Origin: Gyromitra esculenta
Lineage: Eukaryota; Ascomycota; Pezizomycetes; Pezizales; Discinaceae
Length of the DNA stretch: 64,000 bases
Direction of reading: 5' to 3'
NCBI GenBank assembly: GCA_038503075.1
Contig: JBCAML010000006.1
Span: 1,984,001 to 2,048,000 of the forward strand
Part shown: positions 1 to 8,378 of the stretch, piece by piece
Layout of the letters: each line of letters starts with the position of its first letter
How positions within the stretch are numbered: position 1 is the stretch's first letter
The notes under the pieces: generated by a model
Databases searched by the model: none
Told to the model about the DNA's origin: nothing
Seen by the model: only the letters and a program-made list of their open reading frames with translations
Made by a program: the position numbers and the translations under genes

Positions 1-113
1 ATCTAAATTATCCTCCACACACATATCTGACACTGAGAACCCAGAAATAGAGAACGCTGACAAAGGAGAAAAATGAACAGAGCAGGGTCACAAGGCGACT
101 CTGGTTGAACTAG
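1..113 (-). pseudogene. R3 pol, first codons only
   Basis: The minus strand matches the start of family I pol just after the gag stop, in the segment that precedes the protease in intact copies. The slippery site at 107-113 has decayed and the downstream stem arm (CTCTGGTT type) is also altered. Protease, RT and integrase would lie left of the window. Confidence 0.6.
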
Positions 114-682
114 TTAAAAGACTCAACTTAATCTGCTGCGTCGAAGGCAGGAAAGTGGGGCGGCAAAGGTGGGGGAAACACGGAGGGAGCGAGCGGCGGC
201 GGCGTTGGTGACGACTCCTCTCATCGCTGGGCGTTTTGAGGTGGAGGGGCAATTTGAGAAGATATGTCCTTCCCGGCGCAAAATAGGCAACGGTTATTGG
301 TTTGTCTCCAAGTTTTTCTTCGGGGGACAACTTTCTTCTTCCGTTAACTTGAATATAGCGCTGTTCGGGGGCGGGACGAGAGGTGGAGGTTCGTCAAAGG
401 ACAGGTCCATGGGAACAAGCCCTCCAGGGGCAAAGAAGAGGAAGTGGGGACAAAGGCGGAGGGGGCAGCGGCAGGGGCGGTGAATTGTCCCATGGTGTTG
501 CGGGCAGCATTTTTCGTTTTCTCTTCTTGCTCGGATGCGATTGTTCAAGTGGAGAAGAAAGGCGCAGAAGGAAGTGAAGGTGGTGGGGAAGTCGGCAACG
601 GTTACCACCGCTTCTTTCAACATGTCTGACATACCGAATTCCAAAGCGTCATTCTTGGCAGATTCGTCGTAGTTGAGGTGCC

Positions 683-1093
683 TTTCATGGATGTATGTTT
701 CGTTGATGGGTCGGGTACAGGGGTACATGGTTGTTACGTTTGATGTCCGTTCTTTGTTTTTCCATGGGTTTCCTGTTACAATGAGTCATGTCTTTGTCAT
801 CGAAAGAGTTGGAACGTGGTATATAAGCGAAGGGTTTTCCCCTCTTGTTGTACTTTTTCTTCTTCTTTCCCTAAGCAACGTCTTCTATTGTACACTCACT
901 GTATCTTACGAATACAACCTCGGATTACACCTCGTAATCTTTCGCCGTCGCCGTCTTCAAGTCATCATAACTTGAACCACTAGTAGAGCCTGTAGAATCT
1001 TCGTACACTCTCTTGTCGTTGGTTTCTCGTTCAAGTAGCACTGCTTATCTCGGGGGATACCTGAGAGCTTGACGAGAATCTCGCTCCTTGAGA
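683..1093 (+). repeat. Family I solo LTR, 411 bp, TSD GTGCC
   Basis: Begins TTTCATGG and ends CTTGAGA. It is flanked by GTGCC at 678-682 and 1094-1098. The surrounding R3 gag coding sequence continues on both sides. It contains the TATATAAG box near 820, the AAGCAACGT motif and the GGATA-loop hairpin. No internal region remains, so it is a solo LTR formed by LTR-LTR recombination. Confidence 0.92.
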
Positions 1094-1252
1094 GTGCCCC
1101 ATGATACCCTGAAAGTCGGCAAGGTAGGCAGAGAAATCTCGCTTTCCTTGTCGGAGTTGATGTAGCTCGCGGAGGGCAGTGCCGAGGGGGTCAGGGTCGG
1201 AGAAGGCTGTTTCAGAGCGCTGATCAGGTCGGCAGCGGAGCTCAGGTGGTAC

Positions 1253-1661
1253 TTTCATGGATAACTGCTTTCGTTGGTTCGTTGGTTATAAGGGTATGAG
1301 GCTATTGTGTTACGTTGTTGTTCCTTGTGTTTCTTTGGGTTTCCGTTGCAATGAGTCAAGTCTTTGTCATCGAACAAGTTGGAATGTGGTATATAAGCGA
1401 AGGGATTTCCCCTCTTATTGTACTTTTTCTTCTTCTTTCTTTAAGCAACGTCTTCTATTGTTCACTCGTGTATTTTACAATACAATTCTCGGTTACACCT
1501 CGTAACCCATCGCTGTCGCCGTCCTCAAGTCATCAGAACTTGACCACCTCGTAGAGCCTGTAGAATCTCCGCACATACTCTCGCTGTTGGTTTCCTACTC
1601 AAGTAGCACTGCTCATCTCGAGGGATACTCGAGAGCTTGACAAGAAACCCGCTCCTTGAGA
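1253..1661 (+). repeat. R4 5' LTR (409 bp), promoter-bearing
   Basis: U3 spans about 1253-1442 with a TATATAAG box near 1389. The motif AAGCAACGT at 1443-1451 is the likely transcript 5' end because it is complementary to the primer binding site. The GGATA-loop hairpin lies at 1616-1634. The LTR ends TTGAGA at 1661. The termini TTTCA...TGAGA are not the usual TG...CA. Confidence 0.93.
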
Positions 1662-1663
1662 TT

Positions 1664-1672
1664 ACGTTGCTT
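1664..1672 (+). promoter_or_regulatory. R4 primer binding site, self-priming type
   Basis: ACGTTGCTT begins two bases after the 5' LTR and is the reverse complement of AAGCAACGT inside the LTR (1443-1451). This matches the Tf1/sushi mode, where the 5' end of the element's own RNA primes minus-strand synthesis instead of a tRNA. The same 9-mer pairing is present in R2, R3, R5, R6 and R7. Confidence 0.75.
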
Positions 1673-1718
1673 CCGCATCTACACTCTCTACCACTGCTCA
1701 CCCTCAATCAACACTACC

Positions 1719-2966
1719 ATGAGCAATCCCGCCCCCGCCCCCTGGACCTTCCCTACTTTTGAAAACTTCCAAGCCGCTGCCAATGCTGACCTCGCTTCGG
1801 CATACGAGGAGATCCGCTCACATTACCAACAACGAGTAGATAACCTGACTTATTCAGATTTGCAACTCGAAGAGGCCACCCAAGAAAGAAATAATATGAC
1901 GGCGAGATTTAACACTTGCCAATCCCAACTCCAAGCGGCCGAAGCAGAAGTTGCCCGCCTCCTCAACGCCGCCCCCCCACCGCCTGCACCACCGCCACCA
2001 GCGCCCTCCGCTCATACCCAAGGAGGCCGCTCCGACAAAATGCCCGATCCGGATAAATTCAACGGATCTCGCGATAAACTCCCGGGGTTCGTTCTACAAC
2101 TCAGGTCAAAACTCTCGGTTAATGCCGACCGATTCTCCAGCAGCAATAACATGATATTGTATGCCATCAGCCGTCTCGAGGGAGCAGCCCTCGAACAGAT
2201 CCGTCACTCCGTCCTCCCTGACGGAACAACCACCTGGAATTCTGCCGCCGATCTAATCACCGCTTTGGAAACAGCTTTCGGCGACCCTGACCCCCTCGGC
2301 ACCGCCCGTCGCGAGCTACATCAACTCCGACAAGGAAAGAGAGACTTCTCCGCTTACCTTGCTGACTTTCAACGTATCATGGGACGCCTCAACTATGACG
2401 AATCTGCAAAGAATGATGCTCTGGAGTTCGGCATGTCGGACGAACTAAAAGAAGCGGTAGTAACGGTTGCCGACTTCCCCACCACCTTCACTTCCCTCTG
2501 TGCCTTCCTTCTCCGCTTAGATAATCGTATCCGAGCGAGAAGGGAAGAAAAGAAAAATGCTGCCCGAAACACCATGGGACAATTCACCGCCCCTGCCGCC
2601 GCCCCTGCCGCTTTTACCCCCGTTTCCTCCTCCTTCGCCCCTGGAGGACTAGCCCCCATGGATCTCTCCTTCGGCCGTACCTCCACCTTCCGCCCTGCCT
2701 CTGAACAACGCTACGTTCAGGTAAACGGGAGAAGAAAGCTATCGCCGGAAGAGAAGACATGGAGACAGACCAACAATCGCTGTTTGTTCTGCGCAGGAGA
2801 GGGACATATCTTCTCCAACTGCCCCTCCGCTTCCAAGCGTCCCGCCATGAGAGGAGCCGTTACTAATGCTGCCGCTGCCCCTCCCGCCCCTTCCGTTTTT
2901 CCGCCGCCCCTGCCACCTCGTTTTTCTGTTTTTGATGCAGCAGACTCAGTTGAGTCTTTAAACTAG
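1719..2966 (+). CDS. gag: R4 Gag (415 aa)
   Basis: Structural protein of the retrotransposon particle. The ATG at 1719 gives MSNPAPAPWTFPTFENFQ, conserved in R3, R5 and R7. The first ~100 residues are predicted helical/coiled, followed by a proline-rich stretch. The central retrotransposon-gag domain contains RLEGAALEQ, LHQLRQGKRDFSAYLADFQ and NYDESAKNDALEFGMS. A second proline/alanine linker precedes one CCHC zinc knuckle (C-X2-C-X4-H-X4-C, CLFCAGEGHIFSNC). The frame ends TTT-AAA-C TAG at the slippery site, so most ribosomes would stop here and make Gag alone. The frame upstream of the ATG is open but has no earlier ATG after the LTR. Confidence 0.93.
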   Translation: MSNPAPAPWTFPTFENFQAAANADLASAYEEIRSHYQQRVDNLTYSDLQLEEATQERNNMTARFNTCQSQLQAAEAEVARLLNAAPPPPAPPPPAPSAHTQGGRSDKMPDPDKFNGSRDKLPGFVLQLRSKLSVNADRFSSSNNMILYAISRLEGAALEQIRHSVLPDGTTTWNSAADLITALETAFGDPDPLGTARRELHQLRQGKRDFSAYLADFQRIMGRLNYDESAKNDALEFGMSDELKEAVVTVADFPTTFTSLCAFLLRLDNRIRARREEKKNAARNTMGQFTAPAAAPAAFTPVSSSFAPGGLAPMDLSFGRTSTFRPASEQRYVQVNGRRKLSPEEKTWRQTNNRCLFCAGEGHIFSNCPSASKRPAMRGAVTNAAAAPPAPSVFPPPLPPRFSVFDAADSVESLN

Positions 2967-3001
2967 TTCAACCAGAGTCGCCTTGTGACCCTGCTCCCGT
3001 T
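2957..3001 (+). promoter_or_regulatory. R4 -1 ribosomal frameshift signal: TTTAAAC, spacer, stem-loop
   Basis: The heptamer T TTA AAC at 2957-2963 is in the X XXY YYZ register of gag, and the gag TAG follows at 2964-2966. Slipping by -1 continues as CTA GTT CAA into pol without a stop. After a 6-nt spacer an AACCAGAG arm begins at 2970; its partner at 2994-3001 is CTCCCGTT here but CTCTGGTT in R5 and R7. The stem is therefore mispaired at two positions in this copy. The loop keeps GTGACCC. Confidence 0.85.
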
Positions 3002-6000
3002 CATTTTTCTCCTTTGTCAGCGTTCTCTATTTCTGGATTTTCGGTATCGGATGTGTGTGTGGAGGATAATTTGGATGGGGAACATTTTGTAGTTTCATGT
3101 AGCCTTTCCCACCAAAATAAAATAATAAAAACACACGCACTCCTCGACACTGGAGCCTCAGGGTTCGCTTTCATTGATGAAAACTTTGTGCGTCACCATT
3201 CCCTACCATTATCTCCCCTAAAAACCCCTCGCCAATTGGAAGTCATTGATGGCCGAACAATTGCCTCAGGAGATATCATCAACCTTTGCCACTTGGAGCT
3301 TTCCATCCAACAACACAACGAGAAAGCCCCCTTTTTTGTCACCAAACTAGGACACTACCCCCTGGTACTCGGTATTCCATGGATGAACCTTCACGATGTT
3401 CACCTACAATTCGCCAATAAAAGCATTGAATTCAACTCTGAATTCTGCACCACCCACTGTGCCCCAAAGCAACCCATTGTCTCCGTCGCCGCAATCCCAC
3501 CTCCAGCCAAACTCAATGCCGCCTTTATTAACGCTGCAAGCTTTCGCATACTCGCTCGGAAAAAAGGCATCCAAGTATACTCAATGTCTCTATACGAAAT
3601 AAATAAGGTCCTCGATAGCAAAACTACCAAAGAGGAATGGAGACAACGAATACCTATGGAGTATCATGGTTACCTGGACATGTTCGACAAAACAAAAGCC
3701 CAAAATCTCCCCCCCCGTCGCCCCTACGATCACCGCATCACACTCCACGAAGGAAAAGAACCACCATTCGGCCCCCTCTACAGTATGTCACGAGATGAAC
3801 TGCTGGTTCTAAAGAAGTACATCGAGGACAACCTAGAAAAAGGCTTTATTCGCGCCAGCTCATCCTCTGCCGGCTCTCCTGTTCTTTTCGCCGCAAAACC
3901 CGACGGATCCCTACGCCTCTGTGTAGACTACCGAGGCCTCAATGCCCTCACCGTTAAAGACCGATATACCTCCCCGCTCATTAAGGAGACCCTCGATCGC
4001 CTCGCTAAAGCACAATGGTATTCCAAACTAGACCTTCGAGATGGATTTCATCAAATCCGCATTGCAGAAGGGGAAGAGTGGAAGACCGCTTTTAGAACGC
4101 GTTACGGTCTTTACGAGTACATGGTAATGCCGTTCGGCCTCACCAATGCCCCCGGTACCTTCCAACGCTTCGTCAATGACTCTCTCCGAGAATACTTGGA
4201 CCTCTTTTGCACGGCCTATCTCGATGATATCCTTATCTATAGCGATACCCTCGCCCAACATAAGATCCACGTTCGACAAGTCCTCGACGCCCTGAAAGCC
4301 AACGACATACTTCTCAAACCCGAGAAGTGTGAATTCCATGTCCAATCCATAAAATATCTCGGACTGATCCTTACACCCGAAGGGATCAAGATGGATGAAG
4401 ACAAACTCAAAGCGGTACGAGAATGGAACCGCCCGAAATGTATTAAAGACGTTCAGGCCTTCCTAGGTTTTGCAAACTTCTACCGACGATTCATTTTAGG
4501 ATTCTCCCGCCTGGCTGCCCCCCTTACTGCCTTTACAAAGAAAGGCATTATCTTCGAATGGACAGTTGAGGCAGAACTCGCTTTCGAAGCCCTAAAAGAT
4601 GCATTCACCAAGGCCCCTGTACTCATCCACTTTGATCCCCGAAAAAAGATCTTCGTAGAATCTGACGCTTCCGACTTCGTCTCCGGTGGTGTTCTTTCCC
4701 AACTTGACGACAATGGCGTACTTCACCCCGTGGCATTTTTCTCCAAGAAACATTCACCCGCCGAATGCAACTATGAGATCTATGACAAAGAGCTTCTAGC
4801 GATCATCCGATGCTTCGAGGAATGGAGACCAGAGCTTGAAGGATCGGAATTACCTATCTCAGTTATTACTGACCATAAGAACTTGGAATACTTCATGACC
4901 ACCAAGCAACTTAACCGACGACAAGTCAGATGGGCTGAATACCTTTCACGTTTTGACTTCATCATCACCTATAGACCAGGAGTACAAGGAGGAAAACCGG
5001 ACGCATTGACTCGGAGATCAGGAGATCTCCCTGAAGAAGGGGATGAAAGACTGAGACACCAACACCAAGTAGTCCTGAAGAAGAAAAACGTTGATCCTAA
5101 GTTGAGTTTGTTTTCGGGTTCTTTATCAAATGAACCCGCTGAATTGGATGCCTCCCTCGATACCTTAATGAACCTCGGATATAATGCTGACCCGTTCCCA
5201 CAAAAAATTCTATTAGCACTCAAAAATGGTGAACGGCAATCAAAAGAGATCACCTTAGGCGATTGTACTGAAGTCAGCGGCCGCCTCTATTACAGGCACA
5301 AACTCTATATCCCCGACCATGATCCTCTTCGCCTCCTCATCCTACAGCGACACCATGATGCCCCCTCAGCTGGTCACCCGGGACGTGAAAAATCCTTCGA
5401 ACTCATTTCAAGGCATTTTTATTGGCCAAAGATGAGAGAGTATATTGGCCGTTATACGCGGAACTGTCATACCTGTCGACGAGCAAAACCAAGTACCCTC
5501 GGTACCCAAGGCGTCTTGAAACCACTCCCAATCCCTAATCGCCCCTGGGAAGAGCTATCAATGGACTTCGTTACCGGTCTCCCAGAATCTAACGGCTTTG
5601 ATGCTATTATGGTCGTGGTGGATCGACTCTCGAAGATGCGGCACCTTATCCCGTGCAATACAACCGTCAACGCCGAGCAAACAGCCGAACTCTACCTCCA
5701 AAATGTTTGGAAACTACATGGACTACCTTCCCATATCACTTCGGATAGAGGAACGCAGTTTACCGCTAAGTTTTGGAAATATCTTTGTCAACGCCTGAAT
5801 ATCTCCGCTCGGATGTCGACGTCCTTCCATCCTGAAACAGATGGCCAAACTGAACGTCTTAATGCCGTTATGGAACAGTATCTTCGGTGCTATGTTTCTT
5901 ACCAACAAGATGACTGGACAAAATGGTTACCTATTGCGGAGTTCGCTGCCAATAACCAAGAGTCAGCCAGTACGAAAGCTACCCCCTTCTTCGCCAACTA

Positions 6001-6643
6001 TGGTTACCATCCTCGTTTTGATACCTCTGTTGTCTCTAATGACCGCTCCCCCCAGACCCTTGATGCCGATGACTTTGCCTCTAAGATGGAAGAACTTAGA
6101 GACTTTCTTCGAGTTCAAATGAGGACAGCACAAGACACTTTCGAGACCAGTGCTAATCGACATCGTACCCCCGCCCCTTCATTCAAAGTCAACGACCATG
6201 TCTTCATATCTATGAAAAACATGAGGACGACTAGGAATTCAAGAAAATTGGACTGGAAGTGGAGTGGTCCCTTCCCTGTGAAACGAATAATCTCTGCGCA
6301 TGCCTATGAAATAGACCTGCCATCGTCTATGAAATACCATCCGGTATTTCACGTTTCACTAATCAAAGCTGCGCCTGTAGACCCACTCCCGGGTCAGATT
6401 ATCCCACCACCACCCCCAGTTCAAGTCAACGATCATGAAGAATATCTTGTCGAGAGTATCCTGGATTCTCGTATTCGCCATGGGAAACTGCAATATCTGG
6501 TTGAATGGACAGGTTATGCCTTACCTACGTGGGAACCAGCTGATTACCATACGGAGACTGAAGCAGTGGACGCCTTTCACCAACAATATCCGAGTAAACC
6601 TAAGGAAGGTTTAGTTAGTGTTCGCAGGAGCTCACGGCTATAA
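2963..6643 (+). CDS. pol: R4 Pol (protease-RT-RNase H-integrase-chromodomain), made by -1 frameshift
   Basis: Open for about 1226 codons in the -1 frame relative to gag, with no own start codon; expected as Gag-Pol. In order: aspartic protease with DTGAS near residue 62; RT with the YLDD catalytic motif at 4217-4228; RNase H with FVESDASDF and YDKELLAI; integrase H-H-C-C zinc finger (HPGREK... to NCHTC) near 5350-5480. The integrase DDE residues are the D of [12 protein letters not shown], the D of ITSDRGTQF and the E of DGQTERLN. The C-terminal chromodomain starts at EEYLVESIL and includes YLVEWTGY and WEPAD. It copies and integrates the element; the chromodomain probably directs integration to heterochromatin. 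Stop TAA just before the polypurine tract. Confidence 0.94.
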   Translation, partial: LVQPESPCDPAPVHFSPLSAFSISGFSVSDVCVEDNLDGEHFVVSCSLSHQNKIIKTHALLDTGASGFAFIDENFVRHHSLPLSPLKTPRQLEVIDGRTIASGDIINLCHLELSIQQHNEKAPFFVTKLGHYPLVLGIPWMNLHDVHLQFANKSIEFNSEFCTTHCAPKQPIVSVAAIPPPAKLNAAFINAASFRILARKKGIQVYSMSLYEINKVLDSKTTKEEWRQRIPMEYHGYLDMFDKTKAQNLPPRRPYDHRITLHEGKEPPFGPLYSMSRDELLVLKKYIEDNLEKGFIRASSSSAGSPVLFAAKPDGSLRLCVDYRGLNALTVKDRYTSPLIKETLDRLAKAQWYSKLDLRDGFHQIRIAEGEEWKTAFRTRYGLYEYMVMPFGLTNAPGTFQRFVNDSLREYLDLFCTAYLDDILIYSDTLAQHKIHVRQVLDALKANDILLKPEKCEFHVQSIKYLGLILTPEGIKMDEDKLKAVREWNRPKCIKDVQAFLGFANFYRRFILGFSRLAAPLTAFTKKGIIFEWTVEAELAFEALKDAFTKAPVLIHFDPRKKIFVESDASDFVSGGVLSQLDDNGVLHPVAFFSKKHSPAECNYEIYDKELLAIIRCFEEWRPELEGSELPISVITDHKNLEYFMTTKQLNRRQVRWAEYLSRFDFIITYRPGVQGGKPDALTRRSGDLPEEGDERLRHQHQVVLKKKNVDPKLSLFSGSLSNEPAELDASLDTLMNLGYNADPFPQKILLALKNGERQSKEITLGDCTEVSGRLYYRHKLYIPDHDPLRLLILQRHHDAPSAGHPGREKSFELISRHFYWPKMREYIGRYTRNCHTCRRAKPSTLGTQGVLKPLPIPNRPWEELSMDFVTGLPESNGFDAIMVVVDRLSKMRHLIPCNTTVNAEQTAELYLQNVWKLHGLPSHITSDRGTQFTAKFWKYLCQRLNISARMSTSFHPETDGQTERLNAVMEQYLRCYVSYQQDDWTKWLPIAEFAANNQESASTKATPFFANYGYHPRFDTSVVSNDRSPQTLDADDFASKMEELRDFLRVQMRTAQDTFETSANRHRTPAPSFKVNDHVFISMKNMRTTRNSRKLDWKWSGPFPVKRIISAHAYEIDLPSSMKYHPVFHVSLIKAAPVDPLPGQIIPPPPPVQVNDHEEYLVESILDSRIRHGKLQYLVEWTGYALPTWEPADYHTETEAVDAFHQQYPSKPKEGLVSVRRSSRL

Positions 6644-6655
6644 GGGAGGGGGTAC
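6642..6655 (+). promoter_or_regulatory. R4 polypurine tract
   Basis: A purine run (AAGGGAGGGGG then TAC) directly precedes the 3' LTR, as needed for plus-strand priming. The TAC between the run and the LTR is also found in front of the 5' LTR (1250-1252), suggesting that primer cleavage took place three bases early when this copy was made. Confidence 0.8.
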
Positions 6656-7064
6656 TTTCATGGATAACTGTTTTCGTTGGTTCGTCGGGTATAAGGATAT
6701 GAGGCTATTGTGTTACGTTGTTGTTCCTTGTGTTTCTTTGGGTTTCCGTTGCAGTGAGTCAAGTCTTTGTCATCGAACGAGTTGGAATATGGTATATAAG
6801 CGAGGGGATTTCCCCTCTTGTTGTATTTTTCCTTCTTCTTTCTTTAAGCAACGTCTTCTATTGTTCACTCCTGTATTATACAATACAAACCTCGGTTACA
6901 CCTCGTAGCCCATCGCTGTCGCTGTCCTCAAGTCATCAGAACTTGACCACCTCGTAGAGCCTGTAGAATTTCCGCACATACTCTCGCTGTTGGTTTCCTA
7001 CTCAAGTAGCACTGCTCATCTCGAGGGATACTCGAGAGCTTGACAAGAAACCCGCTCCTTGAGA
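6656..7064 (+). repeat. R4 3' LTR (409 bp)
   Basis: Same length as the 5' LTR. By eye, most differences fall in the U3 half and the 3' end with the hairpin is identical. It is followed by the GGTGG duplication and then R3 gag. Confidence 0.93.
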
Positions 7065-7634
7065 GGTGGTTCCATCAGGGAGGACAGAGTGGGGAATTTG
7101 TTCAAGGGCGGCTCCCTCAAGACGGCTGATAGCATAAAATATCATGTTATTGCTGCTGGAGAAGCAGTCGGTGTTAACCGAGAGTTTTGATCGGAGTTGC
7201 AGAACGAACCCGGAGAGTTTATCGCGAGACCCGTTGAATTTATCTGGGTCAGGCATCTTGTCTGAGCAGCCTCCTTGAGTGTGAGCAGGAGGCAGTGGCG
7301 GTGATGATGCAAGTGGTGAGGGGGCGGTGTTATGGAGGCAGGCAATTTCTGCTTCAGCTGCTTGCAATTGGGATTGGCAGGTGTTAAACCTTGCCGTCAT
7401 GTTGTTTCGCTCTTGGATGGCTTCCTCGAGCCGTAAGTCTGCGTAGGTGAGGTTGTCCACCCGCTGTTGGTAGTGGGAGCGGATTTCCTCATAAGCGGAG
7501 ACAAGGTCGGCGTTAGCGGCAGCTTGGAAATTCTCAAAGGTAGGGAAAGTCCAGGGGGCGGGGGTAGAGTTGCTCATGATAGCGTTGGTTGGGGATGTGC
7601 GGCGGTAGAGGGTGTAGATGCGGAAGCAACGTAA

Positions 7635-8039
7635 TCTCAAGGAGCGAGTTTCTCATCAAGCTCTCGAGTACCCCTCGAGATGAGTAGTGCTACTTGAACG
7701 GGAAACCAACAGCAAGAGTATGCATGAAGATTCTACAGGCTCTACAAATGAATCAAGTTGTGATGACTTGAAAACGGCGACAGCGAAGGATTACAAGATG
7801 TAACCGAGGTTTGTATTGTAAAATACAACAGCGAACAATAGAAGACGTTGCTTAAAGAAAGAAGAAGGAAAAGTACAACAGGAGGGGAAATCCCTTCGCT
7901 TATATACCCATAATCCATCTCTTTGATGACAAACGCATGACTCATTGTAATAGAAACCAAGGGAAACACAACGAACAATCAACGTGACACAACAACCGTA
8001 CATCCCACATTTAATTTACCGCAACGCTAAACCGTGAAA
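7635..8039 (-). repeat. R3 5' LTR (405 bp)
   Basis: Family I LTR in minus orientation (TCTCAAGG...GTGAAA). Its primer binding site is at 7624-7632, and it leads into the R3 gag start at 7577. It carries the TATA region, GCAACGT motif and GGATA-loop hairpin. Confidence 0.9.
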
Positions 8040-8378
8040 ACGAGGTAAACAACACGTTCAAAGTGCGCGGCGTTTCTACAAGTTCTACAAGGGGGTTATC
8101 TCAAGGCAAGATAAGTGCAGCAAGGTAAACGGCGACAGCGAGGGTTCTGAGTAGAACCGAAATAGTATTTTAGACGATTACAGTAGAAGGTAAACGAGAA
8201 CGTTGCTTAAAGAAAGAAAGAGAAGAGAACAAAGAGTGAACAAAATCCATCGTTTAAATAACCCGCTTTTCCCAAGAAATCCAATAACCGATAACAACTG
8301 AAATACAATAACATTTTAACGAAAACCCAAAATCCACAACAACCATCGAACCAAAACCTAACACTTTAATCCGTGAAA
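8040..8378 (-). repeat. R1 3' LTR, cut by the R3 insertion
   Basis: Family II LTR sequence beginning in the middle (ACGAGGTAAACAACACG corresponds to the segment after CTTAAG in intact copies) and ending CCGTGAAA at 8378. The missing part must lie on the far side of R3. The polypurine tract of R1 follows (8379-8391, read as AGGCGGGACTAC on the minus strand). Confidence 0.85.

Larger units (their letters stand above)
1253..7064 (+). mobile_element. R4: full-length family I Ty3/Gypsy chromovirus-like element
   Basis: A complete 5.8-kb element inside R3 gag: 5' LTR, primer binding site, gag, -1 frameshift site, pol, polypurine tract, 3' LTR. Domain order protease-RT-RNase H-integrase-chromodomain places it in Ty3/Gypsy (Metaviridae), chromodomain group. 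The target duplication is GGTGG (1245-1249 and 7065-7069), with three extra bases TAC between the left copy and the LTR. By hand count the two LTRs differ at about 18 of 409 positions, so the insertion is not brand new although both reading frames are open. Confidence 0.95.
110..7577 (-). pseudogene. R3 gag in three pieces (110-682, 1094-1252, 7065-7577)
   Basis: Start codon at 7577 (minus), opening with the family I signature WTFPTFENFQAAANADL. Pieces 7577-7065 and 1252-1094 flank the R4 insertion, and the solo LTR at 683-1093 splits the rest. Recognisable blocks are RLEGAALEQ, the Gag core NYDESAKNDALEFGMS, and the proline-rich linker. The C-terminal zinc-knuckle region (about 270-330) is degraded by frameshifts. 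Gag would form the retrotransposon particle and bind RNA; this copy cannot be translated through. Confidence 0.8.
1..8039 (-). mobile_element. R3: family I Ty3/Gypsy element, 3' part beyond left edge
   Basis: This is a minus-strand chromoviral LTR retrotransposon. Its 5' LTR is at 7635-8039. Gag runs leftwards from 7577 and is interrupted by R4 (1253-7064) and by a solo LTR (683-1093). The start of pol is at 1-113 and the rest of pol lies outside the window. R3 inserted into the 3' LTR of R1: after its terminal TGAAA at 8039 the sequence resumes in the middle of an R1-type LTR. The left-end target duplication cannot be seen. Gag carries frameshifts and its frameshift heptamer is altered (TTTTAAC instead of TTTAAAC), so R3 is not functional. 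Confidence 0.85.

Noticed and set aside
1257..1554. Open frames of 60-80 codons inside the LTRs (for example 1257-1505, 6718-6957, 12263-12522)
   Set aside because: They recur in every LTR copy because the LTR sequence recurs. They cross the TATA box and hairpin, and their frames are not preserved between families.
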